From Calditerrivibrio nitroreducens DSM 19672 (GTDB lineage Bacteria; Chrysiogenota; Deferribacteres; Deferribacterales; Calditerrivibrionaceae), in assembly GCF_000183405.1 (NCBI RefSeq), contig NC_014758.1, positions 186,001-250,000 on the forward strand: 64,000 nucleotides of DNA, given 5' to 3'. The position numbers were made by a program, and so were the translations under genes. Shown here piece by piece: positions 43,559-53,019 of this stretch. Below the pieces are notes generated by a model. That model saw only the letters and a program-made list of their open reading frames with translations. It was not told the origin of the DNA and searched no databases. Positions within the stretch are counted from its first letter, which is position 1; each line of letters opens with the position of its first letter.

Positions 43559-43587
43559 AGATCCTTCGTTTTAATCAGGGTGACAGG
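43559..43587. repeat. Degenerate dispersed-repeat-like sequence
   Basis: AGATCCTTCG and, ten bases on, TCAGGGTGACAGG resemble a decayed copy of the widespread GATCCTTCGCTTCGCTCAGGATGACA-type palindromic repeat. Only one copy is seen in this window and the inner pairing is lost. Confidence 0.4.
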
Positions 43588-43606
43588 TTTTGTAAGCTTT
43601 ATATAC

Positions 43607-44092
43607 CTAATTTCTTTCCCAGTAAACTCTTGTGAAAATGTTCCCATCAGACCATTTTATTGATAGATCCCCTTTATAAGCCTGGAAAAGGGCCTTGCCA
43701 AATCTGTATGCTAATTTGTCGTTTGTGGTGTACACAATTATCATATCATCTTTTTCTTCAATTTTTCCTATTCTTGGTAAGGCAGTTTTAGTGCGTTGTT
43801 TCTGCTCTTCATTTTTTAGCAGATTTATTATTTCATCTTTGTGTTTTTTGGCAAATTCACCTTTTATACAAAGTATACCTTCAAAATATCCATCTTTTAT
43901 TTTCTTGCAGGCGGGGCAGAGGATTGGATTTTTCATCTCTTCTGGTTTGGCTTTTAATTTCCAATGTTTGTCTACATATGTGATGTTACACTGGGTACAG
44001 TATGAGTAGTTTGGGAACTCAGTTCTGTATGGATCATTGTGGAAGTCGAAGAACTTGATATAAGGAAGAGACTTGAACTTTTGTAGTTTCAT
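43607..44092 (-). CDS. BCAM0308-family zinc-ribbon protein
   Basis: This 161-aa protein has two CxxC pairs (CTQC near residue 32 and CPAC near 59) that form a zinc ribbon. The body contains KIKDGYFEGILCIKGEFAKKHKDEIINLLKNEE and ends in DLSIKWSDGNIFTRVYWER. The pattern fits what I recall of the uncharacterised BCAM0308 family, which has weak likeness to the archaeal/eukaryotic NMD3 zinc ribbon. No function is established. A GGAGG site lies upstream of the start at 44092. It stands alone. Confidence 0.6.
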   Translation of the reverse strand: MKLQKFKSLPYIKFFDFHNDPYRTEFPNYSYCTQCNITYVDKHWKLKAKPEEMKNPILCPACKKIKDGYFEGILCIKGEFAKKHKDEIINLLKNEEQKQRTKTALPRIGKIEEKDDMIIVYTTNDKLAYRFGKALFQAYKGDLSIKWSDGNIFTRVYWERN

Positions 44093-44284
44093 ATGCTACC
44101 TCCTTGCATCTATTTTTGTGAATAAATACTTCTAATGTAGATTATATGTTATGAGAATCCAAATTCAAGTATATTTTTTAAAAATTTAGACCACTTATCA
44201 GGTTTGTAAATTTTTGTTGATTTCAATTGTTTGTTGACATATAAACTATATTGGAATGTAACTAAAAAATAAGGAATATTTACT

Positions 44285-45820
44285 ATGTTCTCTAAAGTTT
44301 TAACATTTCACCTGGTGGGTATTGATGCTGTTTTGGTGGATGTTGAAGTGGATATACGTGAAATGGGGCTTCCATCGTTTACGGTTGTTGGACTGGCGGA
44401 AGGGGCGGTAAAGGAGAGCAAAGAGAGGGTAAAGTCTGCCCTTAAAAATCTTAATTTTAATTTCTTTTCAAAACCTATTACCTTGAATCTTGCCCCCGCA
44501 GATATCAAAAAAGATGGTTCGCATTTCGATTTACCCATTGCCATTGGGCTTATTGCTGCGGCAGGTTTTATTACAAAAGATCTCACGGATACTGTGTTTG
44601 TGGGGGAATTGTCGCTGGATGGAGATTTAAGAGGGGTGAACGGTGTATTGCCCATGACTTTAAGTGCTGTAAGCTCTGGGATAAAAAATATTATTGTTCC
44701 TTACGAAAATGGGCAGGAAGCTGCGATAGTTGACGGTATTAATGTCTATGGTTTTAAAAATCTCTCTGAAGTGGTGGGTTTTTTAGTCGGGGATCTTGAA
44801 GGGGAGAGATTTAAGATTGAAAAGAGTCAGAAAGAAGATGATAGGTTGCTTTACGATGTTGATTTTATGGATGTAAAGGGACAGTTTCTTGCCAGAAGGG
44901 CAGCTGAGATTGCCGCATCCGGAATGCACAACATGCTCATGATAGGTTCCCCTGGTAGTGGAAAAACGATGATTGCCAAAAGGATTCCTACAATTCTTCC
45001 TCCTATGAGCCTTGAAGAATCTATAGAGACTACAAAGATACATTCTGTTGCGGGGATACTGAAAAACAAAGGTAGACTGGTGAGAGAAAGATATTTCTCC
45101 TCAATTCATCACACCACGAGCGACATTGCCCTGATAGGGGGAACGAGGGATGCCAGACCTGGCGCCATCTCAATTGCACATAATGGTGTACTGTTTCTGG
45201 ATGAATTCCTTGAGTTTAAAAGGACTGTTCTTGAGGTTTTAAGGCAGCCGATGGAAGATGGTGTAATTACGGTATCAAGGGCTAATAGAACTGTCACCTA
45301 TCCAGCCAAGTTTATGCTTGTGGCGGCTTGCAATCCATGTCCCTGTGGCTTTTATGGTGACCCTGTGAAACAATGTGTCTGCTCGGAAATACAGGTAAAA
45401 AGATATAGAAGTAGACTGTCAGGGCCTTTGATGGATAGAATAGATATACATGTTCATGTGGCATCCCTGAATTTTGATGAGCTTTCGAGCATCCCAAATG
45501 GTGAAAGCTCAGAAACAATTAGAAAACGAGTGGAGCAGGTGCATCTTATTCAAAGGGAAAGATTTAAAAAAGACAAGATATATTTTAACTCCCAGATGGC
45601 TGAAAAACATATAAAAAAGTATTGCCAGCTAAACCAGGATTCTATATCTTTACTTGAGAAGGTTAATAAAAAATACCACTTCTCCGCCAGAAGTTATTCG
45701 AAGATTCTTAAAGTTGCAAGAACAATTGCAGATATGGATGGTGCCGAGGGGATAGAGACCAAGCATATAATGGAAGCTGTAAAATTTAGAATTACAGATC
45801 AGTGGACAAATGAACTATAG
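44285..45820 (+). CDS. comM: YifB/ComM-family AAA+ ATPase (Mg-chelatase-like)
   Basis: This 511-aa protein has an N-terminal Lon-protease-like S5 fold domain (residues 1-170), then an AAA+ module with Walker A GSPGSGKTM near 221 and LFLDEFLEF near 303. A Cys cluster CNPCPCG is near 348 and a C-terminal Mg-chelatase-type region follows. ComM is a helicase that promotes branch migration during natural transformation in Vibrio and Haemophilus; it also occurs in non-competent species. It starts the long plus-strand housekeeping run and is 9 bp from aroK. Confidence 0.88.
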   Translation: MFSKVLTFHLVGIDAVLVDVEVDIREMGLPSFTVVGLAEGAVKESKERVKSALKNLNFNFFSKPITLNLAPADIKKDGSHFDLPIAIGLIAAAGFITKDLTDTVFVGELSLDGDLRGVNGVLPMTLSAVSSGIKNIIVPYENGQEAAIVDGINVYGFKNLSEVVGFLVGDLEGERFKIEKSQKEDDRLLYDVDFMDVKGQFLARRAAEIAASGMHNMLMIGSPGSGKTMIAKRIPTILPPMSLEESIETTKIHSVAGILKNKGRLVRERYFSSIHHTTSDIALIGGTRDARPGAISIAHNGVLFLDEFLEFKRTVLEVLRQPMEDGVITVSRANRTVTYPAKFMLVAACNPCPCGFYGDPVKQCVCSEIQVKRYRSRLSGPLMDRIDIHVHVASLNFDELSSIPNGESSETIRKRVEQVHLIQRERFKKDKIYFNSQMAEKHIKKYCQLNQDSISLLEKVNKKYHFSARSYSKILKVARTIADMDGAEGIETKHIMEAVKFRITDQWTNEL

Positions 45821-45829
45821 GGGTGTTTA

Positions 45830-46357
45830 ATGGATAATATATATTTTATAGGTTTTATGGGTACCGGTAAAACCACAATCTCAAAGCTTATTGCAGATCA
45901 CCTGAATATGAAATGGACGGATCTGGACGACATGATACAGCAAAAGGAAAAAAAGACCGTTGTGGAGATTTTTAGGGAGAATGGGGAAGAATATTTCAGA
46001 AATCTTGAAAAAGAGGTTTTAAAGGATGTGGCTGGAAAAGGGGGGTATGTGGTATCCACAGGTGGTGGGATTGTCATCGTGGATGAGAATGTTAAAATTA
46101 TGAAAGAGAGTGGTTTAATTATTACTCTTGTGGCATCCCCGGATGTCATATATGTACGGTTGAAGGATGATCAGAGTAGACCTCTGCTTCAGGTACCAAA
46201 CCCTCTGGATGAGATTAAAAGATTAATGTATGAAAGGGCTCCTTTTTATATCAAAGGGGATATAATCATAGATACATCATTTGACGAACCGGAGATCATT
46301 GTGGGGGAGATTTTAAAAGAGATTGAAAAGAGGAAAAATGGAAAAGGTACGTGTTAA
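45830..46357 (+). CDS. aroK: Shikimate kinase
   Basis: This 175-aa P-loop kinase phosphorylates shikimate to shikimate-3-phosphate. Walker A is IGFMGTGKTTISK (about residue 6). The shikimate-binding motif is WTDLDDMIQ (about 30) with FRENGEEYFRNLE (about 45), and GGGIVI (about 78) follows. Its 3' end overlaps aroB by 20 bp, measured from the chosen aroB start. Together with aroB and aroQ it supplies the chorismate pathway. Confidence 0.93.
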   Translation: MDNIYFIGFMGTGKTTISKLIADHLNMKWTDLDDMIQQKEKKTVVEIFRENGEEYFRNLEKEVLKDVAGKGGYVVSTGGGIVIVDENVKIMKESGLIITLVASPDVIYVRLKDDQSRPLLQVPNPLDEIKRLMYERAPFYIKGDIIIDTSFDEPEIIVGEILKEIEKRKNGKGTC

Positions 46358-47405
46358 CCTAAATTACTCAAAAGATTATAGCTATGATATACTAATAGAC
46401 CATGATTTTGTTGGCAATGAACTTAAAGGGATTTCAAATTATAATAGGGCTCATCTGGTCGTTGATAAAAATGTTTATGAACTTTACGCATCTTTCTTTG
46501 GTGGCGATATCTTTCTTTTAACTTCATCAGAACACAACAAGAATTTAGATACAGTTTATGACATACTTAAATTTCTGAAAAACAAAAAAGCCCTTAGAAA
46601 TGACACACTTTTTGCTGTTGGGGGTGGTATTGTTGGGGATGTTGCAGGTTTTGCGGCATCGATATACATGAGAGGGATAAGCTTTATTCAGGTACCCACC
46701 ACTTTATTGTCTATGGTTGATAGCAGTGTAGGTGGGAAGACGGGAGTAAATCTGGGGGACGTGAAGAATCTTGTGGGCTCCTTTTATCAGCCCAAAAAGG
46801 TTCTTATTGATACATTATTTCTTGCCACATTGCCTGAAGATGAGTTTAAAAGTGGGCTGGCGGAAGTTATCAAATATGCGTTACTCTTTGATAAAGAATT
46901 GTATGAATTTTTAGTACATAATAAATCTGATGTGGTCAAACGGAAGAATGATGTTATGATAAAAATTATCAAGCGTTGTTGTGAGCTTAAAGCAGAGGTT
47001 GTGGAGGAGGACGAGACAGAGCAGGGTATCAGGAAACTTTTGAATCTTGGCCATACGTTTGGGCATGCTATAGAGGTTGATTCTGATCATGAGATAAAAC
47101 ATGGTCTTGCAGTTGCAAAAGGGGTCTATTTAGAGGCTTTGTTTGCTTATGAAAAAGGGATGATAGGTAAAAAGGTTTTAGATGATATTGAGAATATTTT
47201 TGGAACATACGATTACGATTTAAATTATAAAGTAAGGGATTTTGCACTTTTTACCAATGCGATCGGATCTGATAAAAAGGCTATGTCTAGTGGTATTGTG
47301 CTTGCCTTGACATCTGATGTGGGAAGTGGTATAATAAAAGAAGGGATTGATTTAGATAGTATAAAAAAATTTTTTGAAGGTGCCAGATGGATGAGGCCTC
47401 AATAA
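46338..47405 (+). CDS. aroB: 3-Dehydroquinate synthase
   Basis: This 355-aa NAD- and metal-dependent enzyme converts DAHP to 3-dehydroquinate. Motifs are GGGIVGDVAGFAASIYMRGI (about residue 94), DSSVGGKTGVN (about 130) and the metal-binding His in LLNLGHTFGHAIE (about 235). ATG 46338 (MEKVRVNLNY) has an AGAGGA site; ATG 46323 would add five residues. Its 3' end overlaps the TPR gene by 19 bp. Confidence 0.95.
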   Translation: MEKVRVNLNYSKDYSYDILIDHDFVGNELKGISNYNRAHLVVDKNVYELYASFFGGDIFLLTSSEHNKNLDTVYDILKFLKNKKALRNDTLFAVGGGIVGDVAGFAASIYMRGISFIQVPTTLLSMVDSSVGGKTGVNLGDVKNLVGSFYQPKKVLIDTLFLATLPEDEFKSGLAEVIKYALLFDKELYEFLVHNKSDVVKRKNDVMIKIIKRCCELKAEVVEEDETEQGIRKLLNLGHTFGHAIEVDSDHEIKHGLAVAKGVYLEALFAYEKGMIGKKVLDDIENIFGTYDYDLNYKVRDFALFTNAIGSDKKAMSSGIVLALTSDVGSGIIKEGIDLDSIKKFFEGARWMRPQ

Positions 47406-48634
47406 AAAGGTATCTGAAGGATGTGGAATATTTTTCGAAAAAATTAGAAGAGGATCCTACTTCAAGGGTTTTTATGCCTCTTGCCTTTGCCTATTTGAGA
47501 TTGGGTAAATATGATGAGGTGATAGATGTCTGTAGCAAAGGGCTGGATAACCATCCGGATTACCACGCTGCAAAGGTTGTACTGGCAAATGCTTTTTTAG
47601 AAAAAGGGATGCTTGATGAAGCAAAGCATCTTCTTTACGATGTTGTGGAGAAAGTACCTGAAAACTATAGAGCAAACAAGATGTTGGGGGATATTTTAAG
47701 GGAATCTGGTGATATAATTGGTGCCACAGTTTACTATAGGAATGCCCTTGTGGCTGCTCCGGAGGATTTTGAACTGAAGGTGTTGATTGAAGAATTGGCC
47801 GAGTCTCTTGGTGGTAAAGAGTTCCCAAAGGATGATGAGCTGAAATCGATGGATGAAGCCATCGGAAAAGTTGAAACAGCTCCTTTAGATGAAGATATGT
47901 CAGATCTCAAATCTGAAATAGGTAAGATGGGGCAATTGATTTCTGATGAAGGGGAAGTAAGAGCAAAAGTAGTGGAGATTCCTGATAGCACTGATTTCAC
48001 AAATGAATTGATGGGAGACACTCAAAAATCCCAACCAGAAAAGGTTGAATTTCAGTTTGATACACTCGATTTTGGCAATATTGAACAGATTGAAGGTGTT
48101 GGTGATAAAACCAAAATAAAAGATGAACCTATCAAAATTGATGAAGATCTGATTGAAAAATTTGATTTTAGTGAGGAAAAGAGTGATTTTACTGCTGAAA
48201 AACATGATGGACTTGAAAGCTTTGATAGTCTGGCGGAATCGCTCTCTATTAACATAGAAGGACAAAAGAAAGGTGATAAGTTATCCCTTGATAAAAAAGA
48301 TGATAAACCGGAAATTGTGGTTCAGCCTAGCAATCTATCCGATGATCTTAATCTGGATTTGTTGGATTTGAATGTGGGTGATACTGCCACAGGAGAATCA
48401 AAAATAGATGAATCACTTGAGAATTTATTCGAAACTTCAGAACCTTCCACTACTGAGGATGAGAAACAGCTTGAAATTATTGGTGGTGCCCTTGAACTTG
48501 AATTTGATAAAGAGACTGATGAGTTGGATAAGATTTCTGGGGATGAAGAATTGAGAGTTGATTCAAGGGTTGTGGAAGAGCTTGAAAGGTGGTTGAATAA
48601 TATAAAAAAGATCAAAGAGGAACGCAGTGTTTAA
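47387..48634 (+). CDS. TPR protein with long acidic C-terminal region
   Basis: This 415-aa protein has about four tetratricopeptide repeats in residues 20-150 (for example VFMPLAFAYLRLGKYDEVIDVCSKGL and GATVYYRNALVAAPEDFELK). After residue 150 come about 250 acidic, low-complexity residues rich in Asp, Glu, Lys and Ser, probably disordered. The last 30 residues ([27 protein letters not shown]) look helical and may be a binding motif. It overlaps aroB upstream and the roadblock gene downstream by 8 bp. TPRs bind partner proteins; the partner is not known, but the roadblock protein is the natural candidate. Confidence 0.75.
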   Translation: MDEASIKRYLKDVEYFSKKLEEDPTSRVFMPLAFAYLRLGKYDEVIDVCSKGLDNHPDYHAAKVVLANAFLEKGMLDEAKHLLYDVVEKVPENYRANKMLGDILRESGDIIGATVYYRNALVAAPEDFELKVLIEELAESLGGKEFPKDDELKSMDEAIGKVETAPLDEDMSDLKSEIGKMGQLISDEGEVRAKVVEIPDSTDFTNELMGDTQKSQPEKVEFQFDTLDFGNIEQIEGVGDKTKIKDEPIKIDEDLIEKFDFSEEKSDFTAEKHDGLESFDSLAESLSINIEGQKKGDKLSLDKKDDKPEIVVQPSNLSDDLNLDLLDLNVGDTATGESKIDESLENLFETSEPSTTEDEKQLEIIGGALELEFDKETDELDKISGDEELRVDSRVVEELERWLNNIKKIKEERSV

Positions 48635-48977
48635 TAAAACCCTTGAAAATATCTTGAATTCTGTAAAAGGGATAAGGATGGTGGCCATCTTTGACAAGGA
48701 CGGATTTGTGGTCTATAATGTGGGGGATGAGAATATTGCGGATGAGATTAGCGCCGAGTTTTCATCGTTGCTAAAATATTTAAAAAAGATTTCAGTTAAT
48801 CTTGATATAAATAGTATCAATTCTTTTATTTTTGAAGGGGAAAATAGAAAGATGCTTTTTAAAAAGATCACTGATGAATACTATGTGGTGGTTTCGATGG
48901 ATGTTGAGGCCATTATTGGAAAGCTCAGGTATGTACTTGATTTGATGAATGAACAGATTATAAAGGAGCTCTTGTGA
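48627..48977 (+). CDS. Roadblock/LC7-domain protein (MglB-like)
   Basis: This 116-aa protein matches the roadblock/LC7 fold: [23 protein letters not shown] at residues 13-35, then beta strands and a final helix. Bacterial roadblock proteins often control small Ras-like GTPases, as MglB does for MglA in polarity; no GTPase gene lies here. The start is GTG 48627, inside the end of the TPR gene, with a GAGG site. It overlaps aroQ by 4 bp. Confidence 0.72.
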   Translation: MFNKTLENILNSVKGIRMVAIFDKDGFVVYNVGDENIADEISAEFSSLLKYLKKISVNLDINSINSFIFEGENRKMLFKKITDEYYVVVSMDVEAIIGKLRYVLDLMNEQIIKELL

Positions 48978-49408
48978 TGAATGTTTTGGTGATCAATGGG
49001 GCAAATCTCAATATGCTTGGTAAAAGAGAGCCTGAAATATATGGTAGAGAAACACTTGATGAGATCAATTTGTATTTGAAAGAATACGCAAAGAATAAAG
49101 GGCTAAAATTAGATTTTTTCCAATCCAACTTAGAGGGTGAAATTATAAATAGAATTCATGATGCTTATGGATCGTTTTCATACATAATAATAAATCCTGG
49201 TGCATTTACGCATACCAGTATTGCAATAAGGGATGCTCTTTTATCCGTAGGGATCCCTTTTATAGAGGTACATCTATCCAATGTATACTCCAGGGAGCCT
49301 TTCAGAAAGTTTTCTTACCTTTCGGATGTGGCAAAAGGGGTGATTACAGGTTTTGGGAGAGATTCCTACCTTATGGCAATCGATTATATAGCCCGAAATG
49401 TGAGATAA
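48974..49408 (+). CDS. aroQ: 3-Dehydroquinate dehydratase, type II
   Basis: This 144-aa enzyme dehydrates 3-dehydroquinate. Family motifs are visible: [21 protein letters not shown] (about residue 3, with the catalytic Tyr), [19 protein letters not shown] (about 72) and [20 protein letters not shown] (about 98, with the His and Arg). Length is normal. It overlaps the roadblock gene by 4 bp and is 16 bp from the M24 peptidase gene. Confidence 0.95.
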   Translation: MMNVLVINGANLNMLGKREPEIYGRETLDEINLYLKEYAKNKGLKLDFFQSNLEGEIINRIHDAYGSFSYIIINPGAFTHTSIAIRDALLSVGIPFIEVHLSNVYSREPFRKFSYLSDVAKGVITGFGRDSYLMAIDYIARNVR

Positions 49409-49424
49409 TTTAAGATAATAGATT

Positions 49425-50480
49425 ATGAAAGATTTGAGCAGAGTAGAAAAATTTAGACAGAAAATAGAATCTTCCGGCAAGATCCCATATCTGATATCAG
49501 ATATGGGGGATGTACTATATCTTAGTGGATTTACCGGAAGTATTGGTTACATTTTTATAACAGATGGGGAGAATATCTTTATTACGGATGGTAGATATGA
49601 AGAGCAGTGTAAAATTGAATTGAATAGCTGCTGGAGGGTTGAAATTGTAAGCTCTTATAAAGACTATTTTGAAAAATTAAGTAAGCTTTTTCAAAAGGTA
49701 TACGTGACTGATAAATTGCCGTTAAATTTGTATTTAGATTTAAGTAAAAACACTGATGTGGTAGTTGATGATTTTTCTGAAATAATGCAGATGAGAATGA
49801 TAAAAGATGACTTAGAAATTAAGATGATAAAGCATGCCTATCAGATTGCTGCGGATGCAATGATGAAAAGTTTATCCGGTTTTGTACTCGGGAAGACCGA
49901 AAGAGAATGGGCTGCAATTCTGGAATACAATATGAAGCTATCCGGTGCTGATAAAGAAAGTTTTGATACTATTGTGGCATCTGGATATAGGGGGGCTATG
50001 CCACATGGTAGGGCATCTGATAAAACAATCAATATCTTTGAACCGGTGATTATAGATTATGGAGCAAAAGCCCACTATGTTAGTGATGTTACCAGGATGG
50101 TATACATGGGCGATGACAAAAAGGTATTGGATCATTTAAAAATTATTTCTGATACCGTTGATTATTGCATAGATCTTATCATGCCTGGGGAGATCTGTTC
50201 TGAAATATATCAGAAAAGTAAGAGATATCTTGAAAAATACAAACTTGACGAATATTTTAATCATGGTCTTGGGCACTCAATTGGTATAGATGTACATGAA
50301 AAACCTTCTCTAAGTAGATATGATGATACAATTATAACGGAAGGGATGGTATTCACGGTGGAGCCAGGGATCTATTTTCCGGGTAAGTATGGTATCCGGA
50401 TGGAGGAGACGGTTTTGGTTAAGAAAAATGGTTGTGAAATTATTAGTTCTGTGCTAAAAGATAGGCTGCTTAAACTATGA
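49425..50480 (+). CDS. M24-family Xaa-Pro peptidase
   Basis: This 351-aa enzyme has a creatinase-like N-terminal domain (residues 1-125) and an M24 'pita-bread' catalytic domain. The five metal ligands are seen as Asp in IIDYGAKAHYVSDVTRM (two Asp), His in HGLGHSIGIDVHE, Glu in FTVEPGIYFPG and Glu in IRMEETVLV. It removes residues from Xaa-Pro peptides (PepP/PepQ type). The gene before efp is very often this peptidase in bacteria, which fits here. Confidence 0.9.
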   Translation: MKDLSRVEKFRQKIESSGKIPYLISDMGDVLYLSGFTGSIGYIFITDGENIFITDGRYEEQCKIELNSCWRVEIVSSYKDYFEKLSKLFQKVYVTDKLPLNLYLDLSKNTDVVVDDFSEIMQMRMIKDDLEIKMIKHAYQIAADAMMKSLSGFVLGKTEREWAAILEYNMKLSGADKESFDTIVASGYRGAMPHGRASDKTINIFEPVIIDYGAKAHYVSDVTRMVYMGDDKKVLDHLKIISDTVDYCIDLIMPGEICSEIYQKSKRYLEKYKLDEYFNHGLGHSIGIDVHEKPSLSRYDDTIITEGMVFTVEPGIYFPGKYGIRMEETVLVKKNGCEIISSVLKDRLLKL

Positions 50481-50532
50481 TAATGCTTATAAAATAAGTA
50501 AATATATGATAAAAATAAAAAAGAGGTGAAAG

Positions 50533-51099
50533 ATGGTAGTTACTCCAAACCAATTTAGAAGAGGCACAAAAATAGAGGTAGATGGTGAACCATATACAGT
50601 GGTGGAATATCTACATATAAAGATGGGTCGTGGTGGGGCAAACGTAAGGACAAAAATGAAGAGTCTCATAACCGGAAGAGTAATCGAAAGAACATTTACT
50701 TCAGATGAGAAGATAAAGCAGCCTGATTTTGAAGAGAAACAGATGCAATACCTTTATAACGATGGTGAAAATTACTATTTTATGGACAATGAGACCTACG
50801 AGCAGATTACCATGACCAGTGAAGAGGTGGGGGAAGCTGCCCTTTTTATGCCGGAGAATATCAATGTTAAGGTTCAGATATTCAATAAAAAGCCGATAGG
50901 CGTGGAGATCCCAAACTTTGTTGAGTTAGAGGTTGTGGAAACCGTTCCTGGTATAAAAGGTGATACTGTGAGTGGTGGTTCTAAACCCGCCAAAGTTTCC
51001 ACTGGTGGTACCGTTACAGTGCCACTATTTATAAATGAAGGAGACATAATAAAGATCGATACAAGAGATGGTTCATACATAGAAAGAGTGAGTAGGTAA
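50533..51099 (+). CDS. efp: Translation elongation factor P
   Basis: This 188-aa protein has the three EF-P domains: KOW-like N-terminal (VTPNQFRRGTKIEVDGEPY), central and C-terminal OB domains (GDTVSGGSKPAKVSTGGTVTVPLFINEGD). It rescues ribosomes stalled at polyproline. The tip of domain I, which enters the ribosome, reads KMGRGGANVR, so residue 33 is Arg where E. coli has the modified Lys34. AAGAGGTGAAAG precedes the ATG. It is followed by an 86-bp gap before accB. Confidence 0.95.
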   Translation: MVVTPNQFRRGTKIEVDGEPYTVVEYLHIKMGRGGANVRTKMKSLITGRVIERTFTSDEKIKQPDFEEKQMQYLYNDGENYYFMDNETYEQITMTSEEVGEAALFMPENINVKVQIFNKKPIGVEIPNFVELEVVETVPGIKGDTVSGGSKPAKVSTGGTVTVPLFINEGDIIKIDTRDGSYIERVSR

Positions 51100-51106
51100 T
51101 CTAAAC

Positions 51107-51136
51107 TTCCAAGTGAATTGCATTTTCATATATAAT
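51107..51136 (+). promoter_or_regulatory. Possible promoter of accB-accC
   Basis: A perfect TATAAT (51131-51136) lies 18 bp after a poor -35 box TTCCAA (51107-51112). It would give a leader of about 43 nt before accB. The gap between efp and accB is the largest in this run of genes. Confidence 0.35.
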
Positions 51137-51185
51137 ACTTTTTGATTAAAACAGGGGAAGGGTAAAAATATAAAGGGGTGTGTTT

Positions 51186-51662
51186 ATGGATATCAAGGAT
51201 TTAAAAGAGCTTGTGAAGTTTATCGAGAAGTCAGGATTTACAGAGTTTGAGTATGAGACTGATAATGTAAGGGTTTACCTTTCAAAGAATGTTCAGGTGG
51301 GGCAGGTGATTGCTCCTCAAGTACAGCCACAGGTGGTTACTGCTGCGCAGCCTATGACAACAGTTCAAACTACAGAAAAGGTTGTGGAGAAGAAGTCAGA
51401 GGAATTATCGGGTAATCCAAACCTTGTGGAGGTAAAATCACCGATTGTGGGGACCTTTTATGAGGCACCAGCACCAGGAGCGGAACCATTTGTAAAAGAG
51501 GGTGATATCGTTAAAAAAGGTAAAACGCTGTGTATAATCGAAGCTATGAAGATAATGAATGAGATCGAAGCGGAGTTTGATTGTAAGATAGTGAAAAAAG
51601 TGGGGAAAAATGGTGTCCCGGTGGAATTTGGCGAAACGATATTCTTGGTAGAAAAAGTATAG
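51186..51662 (+). CDS. accB: Biotin carboxyl carrier protein of acetyl-CoA carboxylase
   Basis: This 158-aa protein has the short AccB N-terminal region ([20 protein letters not shown]), a Pro/Ala/Gln/Val-rich linker (about residues 40-80) and the biotinyl domain. The biotinylated Lys is in [14 protein letters not shown] near residue 121. It carries CO2 between biotin carboxylase and the carboxyltransferase. ATG 51186 fits the family start; ATG 51180 would add two residues. accC follows after 7 bp. Confidence 0.95.
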   Translation: MDIKDLKELVKFIEKSGFTEFEYETDNVRVYLSKNVQVGQVIAPQVQPQVVTAAQPMTTVQTTEKVVEKKSEELSGNPNLVEVKSPIVGTFYEAPAPGAEPFVKEGDIVKKGKTLCIIEAMKIMNEIEAEFDCKIVKKVGKNGVPVEFGETIFLVEKV

Positions 51663-51669
51663 GTGTTCT

Positions 51670-53007
51670 ATGTTTAGACGGGTATTGATAGCCAATAGAG
51701 GGGAGATAGCTCTAAGAATAATCAGGGCATGTAGAGAGCTTGGGATCGAGACGGTGGCTGTATACTCTGAAGCGGACAGGGAATCCCTCCATGTGGCTTT
51801 TGCAGATTCTTCAGTTTGTATCGGTGGAGCCTCACCAACCCAAAGCTATTTAAATATCAAAAATATTATAGCTGCTGCGGAAATATCGGATGCAGATGCT
51901 ATTCACCCTGGATATGGGTTTCTGGCTGAAAATGCCACTTTTGCCAAAATTTGTGAGGAGTGTGGATTTACATTTATAGGTCCATCTCCGGAACATATAG
52001 ATCTTATGGGCAATAAATCGAATGCCAAGGAGACAATGAAGAAGCTCGGTGTCCCAGTAGTTCCTGGCAGTGATGGCCCAATTAAAGATGCAAAAGAAGC
52101 ATTGAGCTTTGCAAAAAAAATCGGTTTTCCGGTAATGATAAAAGCCTCTGCTGGTGGTGGTGGCAAGGGGATGAGGATGGCTCATAACGACATCACATTC
52201 CTTAAAAACTTTGAAACTGCCAAAATGGAAGCAAAAAATGCATTTGGCAACGACGAGGTTTATATAGAAAAACTGATCGAAGACCCAAGACATATTGAAA
52301 TACAGGTATTTGGTGATGGCAACGGTAAAGGGTTACATTTTTTTGAAAGGGAATGCTCCATTCAGAGGAGGCACCAAAAGCTACTGGAGGAGGCTCCAAG
52401 TATTGCTATTGACGATGCCACAAGAAAAAGAATGGGGGAAGTTTCCGCAAATGCAATAGCCCAGCTAAAGTATAAAAATGCCGGGACTATTGAGTATCTC
52501 CTTGACAAACACGGTAATTTCTATTTTATGGAGATGAACACCAGAATCCAGGTGGAGCACCCAATAACTGAAATGATCACTGGAGTAGATTTAGTAAAGC
52601 TACAATTGATAGTAGCAGCAAAAGGGGAGATCCCATTTAATCAGGAAGATATAAAGATAAACGGACATGCAATTGAATTTAGAATAAATGCCGAAGATCC
52701 TGAGAAGTTTACACCTTCACCAGGGCTTATAAAAGCTTACTACGTCCCAGGTGGGTTTGGGGTAAGGGTGGATTCTGCCGCATACCAGGACTATTACATC
52801 CCTCCATTTTACGATTCAATGGTGGCAAAGCTTATTGTTCATGGAAGAGATAGAGCCGAAGCGATAGAAAGGGGTAAAAGGTGTCTCAAAGAATTTGTGG
52901 TGGAAGGGGTAAAGACCACCATCCCATTACATGAAAAGATCCTTGAAAATCACCATTTTATAGCTGGAAATATCGCCACAGATTTTTTGGATAAGCACTT
53001 TAAATGA
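51670..53007 (+). CDS. accC: Biotin carboxylase subunit of acetyl-CoA carboxylase
   Basis: This 445-aa ATP-grasp enzyme carboxylates biotin on AccB. It has the family start [23 protein letters not shown], the Gly-rich ATP loop [14 protein letters not shown] near residue 158, the catalytic segment [20 protein letters not shown] near 290, and the C-terminal domain. Length is standard. The accB-accC pair is classical; carboxyltransferase genes accA and accD are elsewhere. Confidence 0.96.
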   Translation: MFRRVLIANRGEIALRIIRACRELGIETVAVYSEADRESLHVAFADSSVCIGGASPTQSYLNIKNIIAAAEISDADAIHPGYGFLAENATFAKICEECGFTFIGPSPEHIDLMGNKSNAKETMKKLGVPVVPGSDGPIKDAKEALSFAKKIGFPVMIKASAGGGGKGMRMAHNDITFLKNFETAKMEAKNAFGNDEVYIEKLIEDPRHIEIQVFGDGNGKGLHFFERECSIQRRHQKLLEEAPSIAIDDATRKRMGEVSANAIAQLKYKNAGTIEYLLDKHGNFYFMEMNTRIQVEHPITEMITGVDLVKLQLIVAAKGEIPFNQEDIKINGHAIEFRINAEDPEKFTPSPGLIKAYYVPGGFGVRVDSAAYQDYYIPPFYDSMVAKLIVHGRDRAEAIERGKRCLKEFVVEGVKTTIPLHEKILENHHFIAGNIATDFLDKHFK

Positions 53008-53019
53008 TAGGGGCATAAA

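Noticed and set aside
41590-43606. An integrative element between ssrA and the BCAM0308-like gene
   Set aside because: No integrase and no repeat of the ssrA 3' end was found downstream, so an att-bounded island cannot be supported.
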